A stretch of DNA of 64,000 bases from JAHBNG01 sp039028975 (GTDB lineage: Bacteria; Chloroflexota; Anaerolineae; Caldilineales; Caldilineaceae): assembly GCA_039028975.1 (NCBI GenBank), contig JBCCHB010000051.1, positions 1-64,000 on the forward strand, in the 5' to 3' direction. The translations under genes were made by a program, and so were the position numbers. The notes under the pieces are model-generated. The model was given only the letters and a program-made list of their open reading frames with translations. It did no database searches and was not told the origin of the DNA. Shown here one piece after another: positions 33,581 to 43,142 of the stretch; position 1 is the stretch's first letter, and each line of letters starts with the position of its first letter.

Positions 33581-34981
33581 ATGTTTCTGAACCGTGTACA
33601 AGAGCTCCAATGGTTGTCTGAAAGATATCAGTCAGACAAAGCCGAATTCATCATTTTAACGGGACGTCGCCGTGTCGGTAAGACGGCGTTGCTGAATGCG
33701 TTTGCGCAGGAAAAGCCGGGTACCTATTTTCTTGCCTATCTAGACTCAGAAGAATCTCTACTGCGTATGTTATCAGAAGAGATATGGGCGGAGGAGCATG
33801 GCGCGGCGTCAACGCCTGGTTCTTACCAATCTTGGTTGGGGCTATTTCAGGCTGTGGCGCGGTTGTCTCGCAAGCAGCGTTTTGTGTTCATCCTAGATGA
33901 ATATCCCTATTTGGCTGGCTCGAGCAGTCATCTAGCTTCGGTAATTCAAAAGATGTGGGATGAAGAGTTGCAACACTCTAAGCTCTTTTTTGTGCTATGC
34001 AGTTCTTATATGTCTGTAATGGAGCGCGATATCTTAAACAGAGATGCCCCTCTCTATGGACGGCGTACGGCGCAATTGTCCATGCACCCACTAACGATTC
34101 AACAGTCGCGAGATTTTCTACCCAACCGTACGCCAGTCGAATTGATTGAAACTCATGCACTGACGGGCGGGATGCCAGCCTATCTCGCCCAACTGGATCC
34201 TGAGCGATCCTGGTGGACAAACCTCAGTCGAACTGCATTTGATCCAGCAAACATTCTTTACCATGATGGTCTCACGCTGCTACGTGAGGAACTCCGCGAT
34301 CCACGACACTATGTTGCTGTTTTACGCGCCATTGCAAGTGGGCAACATAAGCTCTCTACGATTGCCCGCGAAGCTGGATTGGAGCGTAGCAGCTTACCGA
34401 GCTATTTGACAACGCTGCAAGGTGCAGGTTATGTAGAACGACGAGTACCCGTTGGTATTGCTCGCCAAAGCCAACGGCAGCGAGGAACCTGGCACATTGC
34501 TGATCCTTACATTCGATTTTGGGGACGCTACATTTTGCCTTACACAGGGGCCATCGAACAAGGACAAGGTGCTGGGCTGACCGAACAGGTTCTGCGTCCA
34601 ACGTGGGAGCAGTTTGTGGCCATAACATGGGAAGAGCTTGCACGTAGCAGCGTTTATCAATTGGCTAGCCAGCATACACCGGGCTTCTGGCCAGAGGCTG
34701 TAGGGTCTTGGTGGAACAGCCAGAATCAGATCGATGTTGTTGCCGTAAGCTATCAGCAAAGGATTGCATGGCTGGGCGAAGCTCGCTGGCGGAATCAACC
34801 CATGGGTATGGCGGATCTGGAGAGCCTTCAACAGAAAACAAAAGCCTGGCAGGGCGATGAGAGCGGTTGGCGCATCTATCACGCATTATTCAGCCGCAGT
34901 AGCTTTACGCAACCCTTGCAAGAGCGTGCCAAGTCTGATCCAGAGCTATTGTTGTTCACTCCAGATATGATTGTTATTTAG
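33581..34981 (+). CDS. Archaeal-type AAA ATPase with DUF234-like C-terminal domain
   Basis: The protein is 466 aa, with RBS GAGG upstream. The P-loop is GRRRVGKT at 28-35 and Walker B is FVFILDEYPYL. A winged-helix follows (KLSTIAREAGLERSSLPSYLTTLQGAGYVERR). The C-terminal DUF234/PD-(D/E)XK-like region has NQIDVVAV and WLGEARWR, where the usual catalytic Lys of E-x-K is Arg, so nuclease activity is doubtful. These ATPases are mobile, poorly characterised and often linked to conflict systems. The gene is monocistronic. Confidence 0.8.
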   Translation: MFLNRVQELQWLSERYQSDKAEFIILTGRRRVGKTALLNAFAQEKPGTYFLAYLDSEESLLRMLSEEIWAEEHGAASTPGSYQSWLGLFQAVARLSRKQRFVFILDEYPYLAGSSSHLASVIQKMWDEELQHSKLFFVLCSSYMSVMERDILNRDAPLYGRRTAQLSMHPLTIQQSRDFLPNRTPVELIETHALTGGMPAYLAQLDPERSWWTNLSRTAFDPANILYHDGLTLLREELRDPRHYVAVLRAIASGQHKLSTIAREAGLERSSLPSYLTTLQGAGYVERRVPVGIARQSQRQRGTWHIADPYIRFWGRYILPYTGAIEQGQGAGLTEQVLRPTWEQFVAITWEELARSSVYQLASQHTPGFWPEAVGSWWNSQNQIDVVAVSYQQRIAWLGEARWRNQPMGMADLESLQQKTKAWQGDESGWRIYHALFSRSSFTQPLQERAKSDPELLLFTPDMIVI

Positions 34982-35157
34982 ATGAGTTTTTTATAATGGG
35001 ACCGCGAGGAGAAGTAGTCTGGTTAAACCGCAGAATACTCATTGACGGCATCATTTTGCTGTCATGTGGGTCATAATCTTTGTGGCTCTCTTTATTATGA
35101 CAGTAGGACCTGACGAAGTCGCCAATCCGCGACTACGCGGCCGGGAGGAATAGCGCA

Positions 35158-35994
35158 ATGGCACAACTTGTTATCCTAGGGTCGGGCACACCGACACCGA
35201 CGCCCGAACGGTGGGGAACCAGCTTTCTATTGTCATTCGACAAAACGTGGCTAATGGTTGACTGTGGTCCGGCGGCGACATACAAAATGCAGCGAATGGG
35301 CATTGCCCCCACTATGGTCAGCCATCTCTTCTTTACCCATTATCACTCAGACCACGTGGCTGATTACCCGTGCTTCCTGATGACCCACTTTGAGCAATCA
35401 ATGGACGACGCGCCAGAGTTGTCCGTCTATGGGCCACCACCACTACGTTCCATGACAGACAAAATCTGGGGCCGTGGTCAGGGTGCCTTTTGGGATGATG
35501 TAATTGCCCGTACCCAACACCCTATGAGCATTGAGGTCTATCAGCACCGTGGCGGTAGAGGGTCCCGAGCTGAACCTGCCGTGTCTGTTCGCGAGGTTCA
35601 TCCCAAAGACGCGGTTGAATCTTCGTTGTGGAGATGTGCCATCCACCAAGTCACTCACGCCCAACCTTACTTAGACTGCATCGGCCTTCGCTTTGAGACA
35701 CCCGTTGGCATTGTTGCCTTTGGCAGCGATGGCCAAGCAGATGATGCTCTGGCTGAGGTGGCGGTTGACGCTGATCTCTTTGTTATGGCTGCGATGGGGT
35801 TTGAACTCCCCAAATGGCGGCAGAAAGGTGCGCGATTGGCCCAAGAAAATAATGTGAAGCGATTAGTAATTGCTCATCAATCGCCCGGCTTGACTGCATC
35901 CAGCGATATTGAGAATGATGCCATCTACGACATCAAACGCGAGTTCAGCGGCCCCGTCTATTGGGGCAAGGATATGATGACTGTTGAGTGGTAA
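35158..35994 (+). CDS. MBL-fold metallo-hydrolase (RNase Z/AHL-lactonase-like)
   Basis: The protein is 278 aa. The metal motif is H61-Y-H63-S-D65-H66 (FFTHYHSDHVADY), and VDCGPA precedes it. Later metal ligands fit FGSDGQADD (Asp) and VIAHQSPG (His). The expected middle His is less clear (MAAMGFE region). The overall layout is like RNase Z-type or arylsulfatase-like MBL enzymes, not class B beta-lactamases. The substrate is unknown. A decayed amidohydrolase follows, which could have been its partner. Confidence 0.8.
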   Translation: MAQLVILGSGTPTPTPERWGTSFLLSFDKTWLMVDCGPAATYKMQRMGIAPTMVSHLFFTHYHSDHVADYPCFLMTHFEQSMDDAPELSVYGPPPLRSMTDKIWGRGQGAFWDDVIARTQHPMSIEVYQHRGGRGSRAEPAVSVREVHPKDAVESSLWRCAIHQVTHAQPYLDCIGLRFETPVGIVAFGSDGQADDALAEVAVDADLFVMAAMGFELPKWRQKGARLAQENNVKRLVIAHQSPGLTASSDIENDAIYDIKREFSGPVYWGKDMMTVEW

Positions 35995-36007
35995 GGGCAT
36001 AAGCAGA

Positions 36008-36115
36008 AAAACAATCCGAGCCGGTAGGCTTATCGACGGTACCGGTTGCGAAATGCTATTGGACCAAGCAATCCACCTTGAGGACGGCATCAACCATTCT
36101 GTATTGCTGTTCTAG
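36008..36115 (+). pseudogene. N-terminal fragment of an amidohydrolase
   Basis: The translation gives KTIRAGRLIDGTGCEMLLDQ then AIHLEDGI and a stop at 36113-36115. This is the standard N-terminal beta-sandwich start of imidazolonepropionase/dihydroorotase-type amidohydrolases. The catalytic barrel is absent, so this is a deletion remnant. Confidence 0.65.
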
Positions 36116-36304
36116 GTGAGTCTTTGGATGATATTACCTGTTTAAAAGCGCTGTCGCTAGTTATGAAAGACCGACAAGTCATTTTTTACCTACGGGTCAT
36201 ATCCATATGACAAGTCTGCCCTGCCGGATTTCTAATACCGCCACTCACTGAACTGAGCTTGTTCGTTGGCCAGAAAGCCCCATCATCGTATTGGAGATAC
36301 ACCT

Positions 36305-37948
36305 TTGAAAAAAATTCACGGCGCCCGTGCTATCGTCAACTGTTTGGAACGGGAAGGCATCGAAATCGTCTTTGGCATTCCGGGTCTTTACAATATGCCT
36401 ATCTTCGATGCGCTCTACCACCACCCCACCATTCGGGTCATTACCGTGCGGCATGAGCAGGGGGCTGCCTTTATGGCCGATGGCTACGCTCGTGCCACTG
36501 GCAAACCCGCGGCCATCTGCACCCTACCAGGACCGGGCCTGACCAACGCCATGACCGGCATTGGGGAGGCATTCTATGACTCCTCGCCCATTCTCATCCT
36601 CTCCACCCAAGTCAACCGTGATTTTATTGACCAAGATCGAGGTCTCCTCCACGAGATGACGGGTCAATTTGAGATGCTGGAGAAGCTGACCAAATACGGG
36701 GAGCGAATTACCGATGGGGCCGACATTTCTGACGTCTTCCGGCGCGCGATGAAGGCATTGCACAGCGGGCGCCCACGTCCAGTACAGATCGAGATTCCGC
36801 GTGATATCCAAGTCGAGATGGTGCCTTGGTCGGAGGATGAAGAGAGGCACCAACAGCCCAGTGCTCCCGAGCTGATGGTGCCTTGTAAGGAACAGATTGC
36901 CACGGCTGCTGTGACTCTTGCCGAAGCGGAACGACCGCTCATCTATGCTGGTGGTGGCGTCATAGCCAGCGACGCTTGTGACGAACTTGTTGCACTTGCC
37001 GAACGCCTGGGAGCACCTGTCCTCACCACTGGCATGGGTATAGGCGCGATACCTAGCGACCACCAATTGTGGTGTGGTGTACCCTGGATTGCTGGTGGCG
37101 CCAATGTAGCTGATGTTGTGGCAGCTTGTGATGCTTTTCTAGCAGTAGGCACCCGCTTTAACCAAGGCATGACAGCAGATTGGTCTCTGCCTTTGCCTGA
37201 GAGAACTATTCGTATAGACATTGATTCTGAAGAGATCGAGCGCAACCTCCCCATGCAGCAGAAGATTGTAGGCGATGCCAAAAGTGTACTGGCCGCGCTC
37301 ACCAGCAAGCTAGAGGACTCAGGTGTTGATCGTGAGGGGAAGGTAAATCCGCAACTCGCCAAAGCTCAAGAAGTTTTCAAAGCTGGACTAACGGCTAAAA
37401 TGGGGCAGACTGAACCGTGGGCTAAAGCACTGCGTCGAACTCTACCGCGTAACACCATACTAAGCTGCGATATGTCCCTTTTTTGGGCCGATATGCTCAG
37501 TATTTTCCCAATCTATGAGCCACGCACTATGTTATTTCCCTGGGGCTTTGGCACGTTGGGTTTCGGGCTGCCCGAGGCGCTTGGGGCCAAGCTGGGTTGC
37601 CCAGAGAAACCGGTTGTGGCCATTGTGGGAGATGGAGCACTGCTCTTTACTGGAAGTGAGCTGGCAACAGCTGTACAATACAATCTGAATATACCCATAA
37701 TCGTTCCCAACAACAACGCTTATGGCATGATCAAGGTCCAGCAGCGTGACCAGTATGATGGCCAGTTTATGGCTGTTGATTTGGTAAATCCTGACTTTGT
37801 GGCGCTGGCTAGGGCCTTTGGTGCCTATGGAGTGCAAGCTACTACGTCAGACGAATTAGCAATCAAACTTGCAGAGGCTTTGACCGCAGACAAACCAACA
37901 CTCATCGAGATTCCCTGGGGATGGACGTGGGGTGCAGAGAAGGGCTAA
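36305..37948 (+). CDS. Thiamine-pyrophosphate enzyme (acetolactate synthase-like)
   Basis: The protein is 547 aa from TTG at 36305. GGAGA lies 6 bp upstream, while an in-frame upstream TTG (36266) has no RBS. Three-domain ThDP architecture: the N-terminal pyrimidine domain has the catalytic Glu in VRHEQGAAFMADGYAR, the central domain has VGTRFNQGMT, and the C-terminal PP domain has GDGALLFTGSELATA to NNAYG (the GDG...NN metal motif). FAD-binding residues of true acetolactate synthase cannot be judged. No ilvN/ilvC are adjacent, so another carboligase or decarboxylase role, such as for sulfoacetaldehyde or benzoylformate, is possible. The aminotransferase follows 39 bp later. Confidence 0.85.
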   Translation: MKKIHGARAIVNCLEREGIEIVFGIPGLYNMPIFDALYHHPTIRVITVRHEQGAAFMADGYARATGKPAAICTLPGPGLTNAMTGIGEAFYDSSPILILSTQVNRDFIDQDRGLLHEMTGQFEMLEKLTKYGERITDGADISDVFRRAMKALHSGRPRPVQIEIPRDIQVEMVPWSEDEERHQQPSAPELMVPCKEQIATAAVTLAEAERPLIYAGGGVIASDACDELVALAERLGAPVLTTGMGIGAIPSDHQLWCGVPWIAGGANVADVVAACDAFLAVGTRFNQGMTADWSLPLPERTIRIDIDSEEIERNLPMQQKIVGDAKSVLAALTSKLEDSGVDREGKVNPQLAKAQEVFKAGLTAKMGQTEPWAKALRRTLPRNTILSCDMSLFWADMLSIFPIYEPRTMLFPWGFGTLGFGLPEALGAKLGCPEKPVVAIVGDGALLFTGSELATAVQYNLNIPIIVPNNNAYGMIKVQQRDQYDGQFMAVDLVNPDFVALARAFGAYGVQATTSDELAIKLAEALTADKPTLIEIPWGWTWGAEKG

Positions 37949-37987
37949 ACTAGGCATAACCAAGGTATAGAAACGAAAAATCGAATC

Positions 37988-39004
37988 ATGAAGAATATAC
38001 TCAACCTTCTTTCTAACGAAAATGTCCTCGGGCCCTCTCCCAAGGCGACTGTTGCCATCCAGCAATCATTGGCAGAGACTCATCTCTATTCCAATGATAT
38101 CGAGCCAATCTTTCTTGATGCATTGGCCGAGAAACATAGTCATGGTCTCACCCCTGCTAATTTTGTAAGCGGCAACGGCTCCTCTGATGTGCTGCGTATG
38201 GTGGTGCAAAGCCAGCTAAAGCCGGGGCAAAATGCGGTCATCGCCGCGCCGACCTTTGGTATTTATGCTGGCTTTACAAAGCTCTATGGCGGCAGATTTG
38301 AGCTGGTGCCATTGAAAGAGTACACGGCTGATCTACCCGCTCTGCTTGCTGCCATCGATGAGCAGACCCGATTGATCTTTCTCTGCAATCCCAATAACCC
38401 GACGGGAACGTTTGTCAGCCATGCAGCACTTGAGGATTTTTTGCAGCAGCTTCCACCTCACGTGACGTTCGTATTGGACGAAGCGTACAGAGAATTCGGG
38501 GACCATCCCGACCTGCCTCGAGCTGAGGAGTGGATCGCAGAAGGGCGCAATCTCATTGTCACCCGCACCCTCTCCAAGCTCTATGGCCTAGCTGGTTTGC
38601 GGGTTGGTTATGGTATGGCCCGAGCCGATCTGATCGATCAAGTTCGCCAATATCATCAACGTCACCATAGCGGACGAATGACGTGGCGTGGCGGGACCGC
38701 GGCCCTCTCTGATAGGGAACATATAGAACGTACGCTGGCCATGGTCCGTTCGAGTCGTGAATTCTACTATGCCCAGCTCCCCAAACTACAAATTGGCTAT
38801 ATTCCAACCCAAGCCAACTATATTCTCCTCAAAGAGCTACCTGTGAAAGCCGAGCATCTTGTCCAACAGGCAGAAGCCCAAGGTTTGCTGCTCAACCATA
38901 CAGCCTGGTCAGGGCTGCCAGAGAATGTACGCATTACCTTTGCTCGCCCCCATGAAAACGAGCGGGTGCTGGCGACCATAACAGACATTGTCTCGAAGGC
39001 CTAG
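37988..39004 (+). CDS. Histidinol-phosphate-aminotransferase-like PLP enzyme
   Basis: The protein is 338 aa. Fold type I signatures: NENVLGPSPKA at the N-terminus (LNxNENPxGPSP in HisC), CNPNNPTGTFV, LDEAYREFG, and the PLP Lys in TRTLSKLYGLAGLRVGYG. It probably shares a transcript with the TPP enzyme (39-bp gap). Members include HisC and related aminotransferases for phosphonates or other amino acids. No his operon is nearby, so a secondary-metabolic or catabolic role alongside the TPP enzyme is more likely. Confidence 0.8.
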   Translation: MKNILNLLSNENVLGPSPKATVAIQQSLAETHLYSNDIEPIFLDALAEKHSHGLTPANFVSGNGSSDVLRMVVQSQLKPGQNAVIAAPTFGIYAGFTKLYGGRFELVPLKEYTADLPALLAAIDEQTRLIFLCNPNNPTGTFVSHAALEDFLQQLPPHVTFVLDEAYREFGDHPDLPRAEEWIAEGRNLIVTRTLSKLYGLAGLRVGYGMARADLIDQVRQYHQRHHSGRMTWRGGTAALSDREHIERTLAMVRSSREFYYAQLPKLQIGYIPTQANYILLKELPVKAEHLVQQAEAQGLLLNHTAWSGLPENVRITFARPHENERVLATITDIVSKA

Positions 39005-39041
39005 CCCATGGCTATATGGCCACCTCTACCAATTCATCCCG

Positions 39042-39117
39042 TTTTTGCGTATAATTTCAGGGTAAATATCCAAGTGTTTCCTGAAGAATTTGATACGAGC
39101 CGACCATCTCCTTGGCT
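39042..39117 (+). repeat. Dispersed repeat B, copy 1
   Basis: It shares GTATAATTTCAGG, TTTCCTGAA and TACGAGCC...ATCTCCTTGG blocks with 52534-52608 in the same order and spacing. A further TGGCTTACC block that follows in both places is separated by an ~85-bp insertion in the 52-kb copy. Confidence 0.65.
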
Positions 39118-39230
39118 TACCGCCACTTCGGGCTTGGTCGCAAATAGATGGTGGACGATATTCATGCACTTGATGCTTACGGAGCTCGCGTCACAACGCC
39201 AGATGAACCGGCAAATGCAATTTATCTAGC

Positions 39231-39533
39231 CCACATTCCGCACCCATTTTGCGGAAAATCAATAATAAAACCGCTGACGACCTTAAAAATGATGTAGAAA
39301 GAGCAATTTGAACTAAATTTTAACTATTTTATGGCGTAAGTGGCACTAGAATTCATTTATTTGTGTCATAACAGGCGTCAGATGAAATTTCACAATGCTG
39401 CATGAGCGAAAGTCGACTGATTTGGTTCAAAAACATTGAATGCATGTTCTTTTTGGACCCATTTCGCCGCAAAATAGCCTCATCTTTAATTCAAAAACAG
39501 GCGTTTTTTCCTAGCGGAATGTGGGATCTAGGG
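39231..39533. mobile_element. MITE-like element with terminal inverted repeats
   Basis: The left end is CCCACATTCCGC and the right end GCGGAATGTGGG, perfect complements over 12 bp. A second inner pair (ATTTTGCGG near 39248 and CCGCAAAAT near 39467) is also inverted. CTAG lies just outside each end (39227-39230 and 39536-39539), possibly a target-site duplication. The 303-bp interior is A/T-rich and encodes nothing. No matching transposase occurs in the window. Confidence 0.6.
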
Positions 39534-39774
39534 TTAGTAACAGACGATAGAAAGATGAGATAATCTCCGATCTGTCATTTCTAAGCCTATCCTGTTCGAC
39601 CATAGGCGTAAAGCGCTAACGAAGCCGAAGAGAGTGCAGCGAGGAGAAACCTTCCGTTAGGGATACCCAGATCTCTCGCTCGGGTGCCCCAAGGCACGAG
39701 ATGATAACACATACCTCATGAGGTGAGTGGCAATCCTCTATACCACCGTATTTTTGGGGAGTGATGAGAGCGTG

Positions 39775-41253
39775 TTAACGCTCAATTTTACACTGAATCG
39801 GAAGCCGCACTGTAAACGTCGTTCCTTCTCCCAACTGGCTGTTTACTGATACTTTGCCCCTATGCGCCTCTGCAATCTCCCGCACAATGGCCAATCCCAG
39901 GCCGCTGCCGCCGTTGTCACGACTACGTGATTTGTCTACCCGATAGAAGCGCTCAAAGAGGCGAGAGACATGAGTGGGGGCAATCCCTGGACCACTGTCG
40001 GCAATTTGTATCGTGGCTTGCTGTTCATCCTGATGACCGGAGATGGTGATGTGGCTGTGAGGTGCATAGATGAGTGCGTTATCCAGCAGGTTCAGAAAGA
40101 GCTGTATCAGCCGATCACTGTCTCCCCAAACTTGCATAGTAGATGGCAGATCCAACTCGATTGTTACTCTGGCAGCTTCAGCTCGCGGCTCCATGGTTTC
40201 TACCAATACGTGCAGCATATCCGCTAGATCGTTCTCTTCAACTTTCAGGGGCAATTCCGCGCGATCTGTCTGGGCCAGCAGCAGCAGGTCATGGACCAAG
40301 CGTCCCATACGAGAGGCTTCTGAGCCAATGGTTTCAAGCGAGTTGATATAGTCATCAGGCTGGCGAGGGTTTTCCAGTACAACATCCACTTCACCACTGA
40401 TAACTGCAAGGGGCGTGCGCAATTCATGGGAGGCATCGCTTACAAAGCGCTGCTGATTACGGAAGCTCTCATCCAGCCGTTCCAACATCTGGTCAAAAGT
40501 AGTAGCCAGTCGTCCTACCTCATCATCCGGCAGTTCCAGGCCCAGACGTTTGCTTAGATCTTGCGCGCTGATGGCCGCAGCCTGTTGGCGGATTGTTTCG
40601 ATTGGGCGCAGTACGCGGCCAGCCAGCCAGTATCCAGATCCGATGGTTGCCAACAAAACAAGCGGCGTAACTAAAAAGAAGAGAAACATCAAACTAGATA
40701 ATGTCTCATAGATATCTTTCGTACTGCGCCCCACTTGGAGCCATTCCACGGCTTCGTCACCAATGAACAACGGTATGCTGATAAGTCGCAACCCATCTCG
40801 CAGTTCGCTAAATCCAAAGTCGAACCTTTGTGGGTTGCCTTTGCCTCGTTGGCTGTTGTTCCCACGTGGACCATCGCTAGCGTAGGGGACCGTTTTGAAC
40901 TGGACTTCATCTCCTGATGGCCAAATAACGGAAACATTATCCCGCTCTCCATCCCAAACCTTCGTTTGGCCGTCGGCTAGCAAAAGGCGTACAAGATCAT
41001 CCTCCCGATTGCGTCGTTCTTGTTGCTCGCTGCTGTACCGAAAGACGTGATGTCCGCCATTATAGTCGATGGTGGTTAGCAGCTGTTCCGCACTCAGACG
41101 CAGTCCATCATCCAGCGCACTCTGTAATTGGATGCTCAGGCTGAAGTAGAGAAAGAGGGCTGCTCCGATCAAGACGATTAACATCAATATGGCGAGCAGG
41201 AGCGCGATACGTGCACGGATTGTACTAAACGTTGTTCTAATTTGTCTCATCAT
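39775..41253 (-). CDS. HAMP-containing sensor histidine kinase
   Basis: The protein is 492 aa. TM1 is at ~15-35 and a periplasmic sensor region at ~36-185, with TM2 at ~190-212. HAMP follows (GRVLRPIETIRQQAAAISAQDLSKRL), then HisKA with the phospho-His in ASHELRTPLAVISGE and HATPase (LFLNLLDNALIYAP, DSGPGIAP, GGSGLGLAIVREI). It is an orthodox OmpR/EnvZ-class kinase. Its start overlaps the end of the response-regulator gene by 17 bp, so the pair is translationally coupled. The periplasmic sensor has no recognisable domain. The signal is unknown. Confidence 0.9.
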   Translation of the reverse strand: MMRQIRTTFSTIRARIALLLAILMLIVLIGAALFLYFSLSIQLQSALDDGLRLSAEQLLTTIDYNGGHHVFRYSSEQQERRNREDDLVRLLLADGQTKVWDGERDNVSVIWPSGDEVQFKTVPYASDGPRGNNSQRGKGNPQRFDFGFSELRDGLRLISIPLFIGDEAVEWLQVGRSTKDIYETLSSLMFLFFLVTPLVLLATIGSGYWLAGRVLRPIETIRQQAAAISAQDLSKRLGLELPDDEVGRLATTFDQMLERLDESFRNQQRFVSDASHELRTPLAVISGEVDVVLENPRQPDDYINSLETIGSEASRMGRLVHDLLLLAQTDRAELPLKVEENDLADMLHVLVETMEPRAEAARVTIELDLPSTMQVWGDSDRLIQLFLNLLDNALIYAPHSHITISGHQDEQQATIQIADSGPGIAPTHVSRLFERFYRVDKSRSRDNGGSGLGLAIVREIAEAHRGKVSVNSQLGEGTTFTVRLPIQCKIER

Positions 41254-41920
41254 CGGTGAGTTTATAGCCCATGCCCCGTACGGTTTGGATCAACTTAGTT
41301 TCAAAGGGATCGTCAATCTTGCGGCGCAGGTAGCGAATGTACACATCGACAACGTTGGACTGATTATAAAAGTCATAGCCCCAGACATGTTCGGCAATCA
41401 GGGTGCGGCTAAGTACCTGATTGGGGTGGCGCATTAACATTTCGAGCAAGGCAAACTCTTTAGCCGAGAGATCAATGGTCTGTCCATCGCGTACCGCAGA
41501 ATGTTTGACTAAATCTAACGTTAAATCCCCAGCAGATAAAGTCGTAGTGCGTGGCTGATCGCTGGAACGCCGTTGTACGGCCCGTAGCCGTGCCAGCAAC
41601 TCACCAAAGGCAAAGGGTTTAACCAGATAGTCGTCGGCACCTGCATCCAGCCCTGTAATGCGGTCATCTACTGTGTGTCTGGCAGTCAGCATGATAATAT
41701 TGGCGCTGTTGCTGTCACGCCGCAGCCGCTTGCAAAGTTCAATCCCATCCATCTTGGGCAACATGATATCCAGAATAATCACGTCGTACGTAAAGGTACG
41801 TGCCCACTCGTACCCCTCTTCACCATCGTTTGCCACATCCACCACGTAGGTGTTCTCTTCTAAACCGCGCTTGAGGAACGCGGCAATTTTGGCTTCATCT
41901 TCAACGACCAATACGCGCAT
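41237..41920 (-). CDS. OmpR-family response regulator
   Basis: The protein is 227 aa. The receiver domain has acidic EDE at 7-9, phospho-acceptor Asp in DVIILDIMLPKMDG and Lys in YLVKPF. The C-terminal winged helix has DLSAKEFALLEMLMRHPNQVLSR and NVVDVYIRYLRRKID. It pairs with the overlapping kinase at 39775-41253. It binds DNA when phosphorylated. Targets could include the nearby doxX or peroxidase-sulfatase genes, but no sites were identified. Confidence 0.92.
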   Translation of the reverse strand: MRVLVVEDEAKIAAFLKRGLEENTYVVDVANDGEEGYEWARTFTYDVIILDIMLPKMDGIELCKRLRRDSNSANIIMLTARHTVDDRITGLDAGADDYLVKPFAFGELLARLRAVQRRSSDQPRTTTLSAGDLTLDLVKHSAVRDGQTIDLSAKEFALLEMLMRHPNQVLSRTLIAEHVWGYDFYNQSNVVDVYIRYLRRKIDDPFETKLIQTVRGMGYKLTDDETN

Positions 41921-41954
41921 GGTTTCTCCAGACGTAAACTAATTGCTTAAAAAT

Positions 41955-41994
41955 ATAGCCCCTCCACCAGCAATTATAGCTGGGGAGGGGCTAT
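41955..41994 (-). terminator. Strong rho-independent terminator
   Basis: A near-perfect ~16-bp stem (ATAGCCCCTCC.CCAGC with GCTGGGGAGGGGCTAT) around a 7-nt loop is followed on the minus strand by ATTTTT. It should end the toxin-antitoxin transcript before the response regulator. Confidence 0.8.
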
Positions 41995-42048
41995 TATCCT
42001 CGTTTTGGCACTTTAGCAACGAGCGAATTGGATGTGCGAAGTTGAAAC

Positions 42049-42300
42049 TCACATTACTTCGCTAATTTCCGAAACATCGGCTATGTATATCCACTTCTTA
42101 GCTCTGTCAATCTCAAAGGTAATCCAGTGACGTGCTTCTAACCACTCCCACGTTTCGGGTATATCTTGAATCTTCTGAGCGTCCTCAGGGAAGCTATTCT
42201 GAAGCGATTTGATCACTTTACGAATTTCACCACCAGATTCACGTAGGCCAATTAAGTACTGAACAACCTCTTTGTCATACTCCAATGTCCAAAGTGTCAT
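42049..42300 (-). CDS. RelE-superfamily toxin (type II TA)
   Basis: The protein is 83 aa. It has the short RelE/ParE fold: N-terminal helices (EYDKEVVQYLIGLRESGGEIRKVIKSL), then beta strands with HWITFEIDRAKKWIYIADVSEISEV. It overlaps the antitoxin gene by 4 bp (ATGA), the usual TA coupling. The likely role is ribosome-dependent mRNA cleavage or gyrase inhibition, released when the antitoxin is degraded. Similarity is visible but catalytic residues cannot be assigned securely. Confidence 0.7.
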   Translation of the reverse strand: MTLWTLEYDKEVVQYLIGLRESGGEIRKVIKSLQNSFPEDAQKIQDIPETWEWLEARHWITFEIDRAKKWIYIADVSEISEVM

Positions 42301-42602
42301 TCAGGCAATCCCATCTCTGCCACCATTGCATCAAGATCTTCCTGACTGACTCCCCGTGATGGGTCCGCTAATCGAGCAGCATATCGTTGATTTGCAATAC
42401 GTAACCTTCGCTCACGATTCAATTGTTCACGCAACTCGTGAATTAGGCGAGCTGTAGAATTCCACTCATTTGGGGCTACCATAACCACTTTAGGAGTAGA
42501 CCTACTCATAACAACAACAGGTCCATCCATCGTTTTTGCAAATGCTGCAGCCGGATTTGATTTTAAATCACCGGTAGCCAAGGTTTGATATAGTTCGTGC
42601 AT
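42297..42602 (-). CDS. Phd/YefM-type antitoxin
   Basis: The protein is 101 aa, with RBS TAGGAGAC before the ATG. The N-terminal Phd/YefM DNA-binding fold is LKSNPAAAFAKTMDGPVVVMSRSTPKVVMVAPNEWN. The C-terminal helical, acidic tail (SQEDLDAMVAEMGLPE) would wrap the toxin. It is first in a two-gene operon with the RelE-like toxin and is expected to autoregulate it. Confidence 0.8.
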   Translation of the reverse strand: MHELYQTLATGDLKSNPAAAFAKTMDGPVVVMSRSTPKVVMVAPNEWNSTARLIHELREQLNRERRLRIANQRYAARLADPSRGVSQEDLDAMVAEMGLPE

Positions 42603-42803
42603 GGTGTCTCCTAATGAAAGTAAAATAGCTCACGAAACACCTGGATTATAACCCTTGTTTTGTCCCATGTCAAAGGACGATGGTACGATTAAACTTGCAT
42701 AATGTACAATTAACAGATCACAGCGGGGTTCCACTGATGCGACCCGCTGCTTGCTGTTGTAGACCTCGCTTATTGCGCTCTAGGGCGAATACGCTGCGGT
42801 TTA

Positions 42804-43121
42804 CTAGCGATGCCGACTGCCGTCTTGCCCGCGTCTACTTCCTCTTGGGTTGTTGCGTACACGCCTCTGCTCTCTCTCTGGTTGTATGGCCAATTCACTC
42901 TGTATGTTCGTAAAGGCTCGTTGCGTTGCTTCCGGCACTGTCGTTGACTCAGCCTGTATTGCTACGGCTGGGCTGCCAGTAACGGCAGTTGGCGTGGCTA
43001 GAGTAGACGTGAGCATTGTGTATCCAAAGCTACCCATTGCAATGGTAGCACTCAATACGAGTGCACCTAAACCAAATCTGTTCAGTTGTTTCATTATCTG
43101 ATTATTCACTATAAACCTCAT
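42804..43121 (-). CDS. Small exported basic protein of unknown function
   Basis: The protein is ~105 aa from ATG at 43121. TTG at 43133 or ATG at 43094 are alternatives. A signal peptide follows the initial basic stretch (KQLNRFGLGALVLSATIAMGSFGY), then an A/T/V/P-rich mature part and a C-terminus rich in Arg, Asn and Gly (RRVRNNPRGSRRGQDGSRHR). No family is recognised. It sits downstream of doxX and mirrors the other small exported protein at 44052-44327, so a doxX-linked extracytoplasmic role is possible. Confidence 0.5.
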   Translation of the reverse strand: MRFIVNNQIMKQLNRFGLGALVLSATIAMGSFGYTMLTSTLATPTAVTGSPAVAIQAESTTVPEATQRAFTNIQSELAIQPEREQRRVRNNPRGSRRGQDGSRHR

Positions 43122-43142
43122 GATCTCAGGCAAGATTTATGC

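Larger units (their letters stand above)
39005..39774. other. Repeat-rich intergenic region (770 bp)
   Basis: No gene is supported. It contains dispersed repeat B (39042-39117), a ~300-bp element with terminal inverted repeats (39231-39533), and a region (39580-39740) with GC-rich palindromic dispersed sequence typical of repetitive extragenic elements. Confidence 0.7.
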
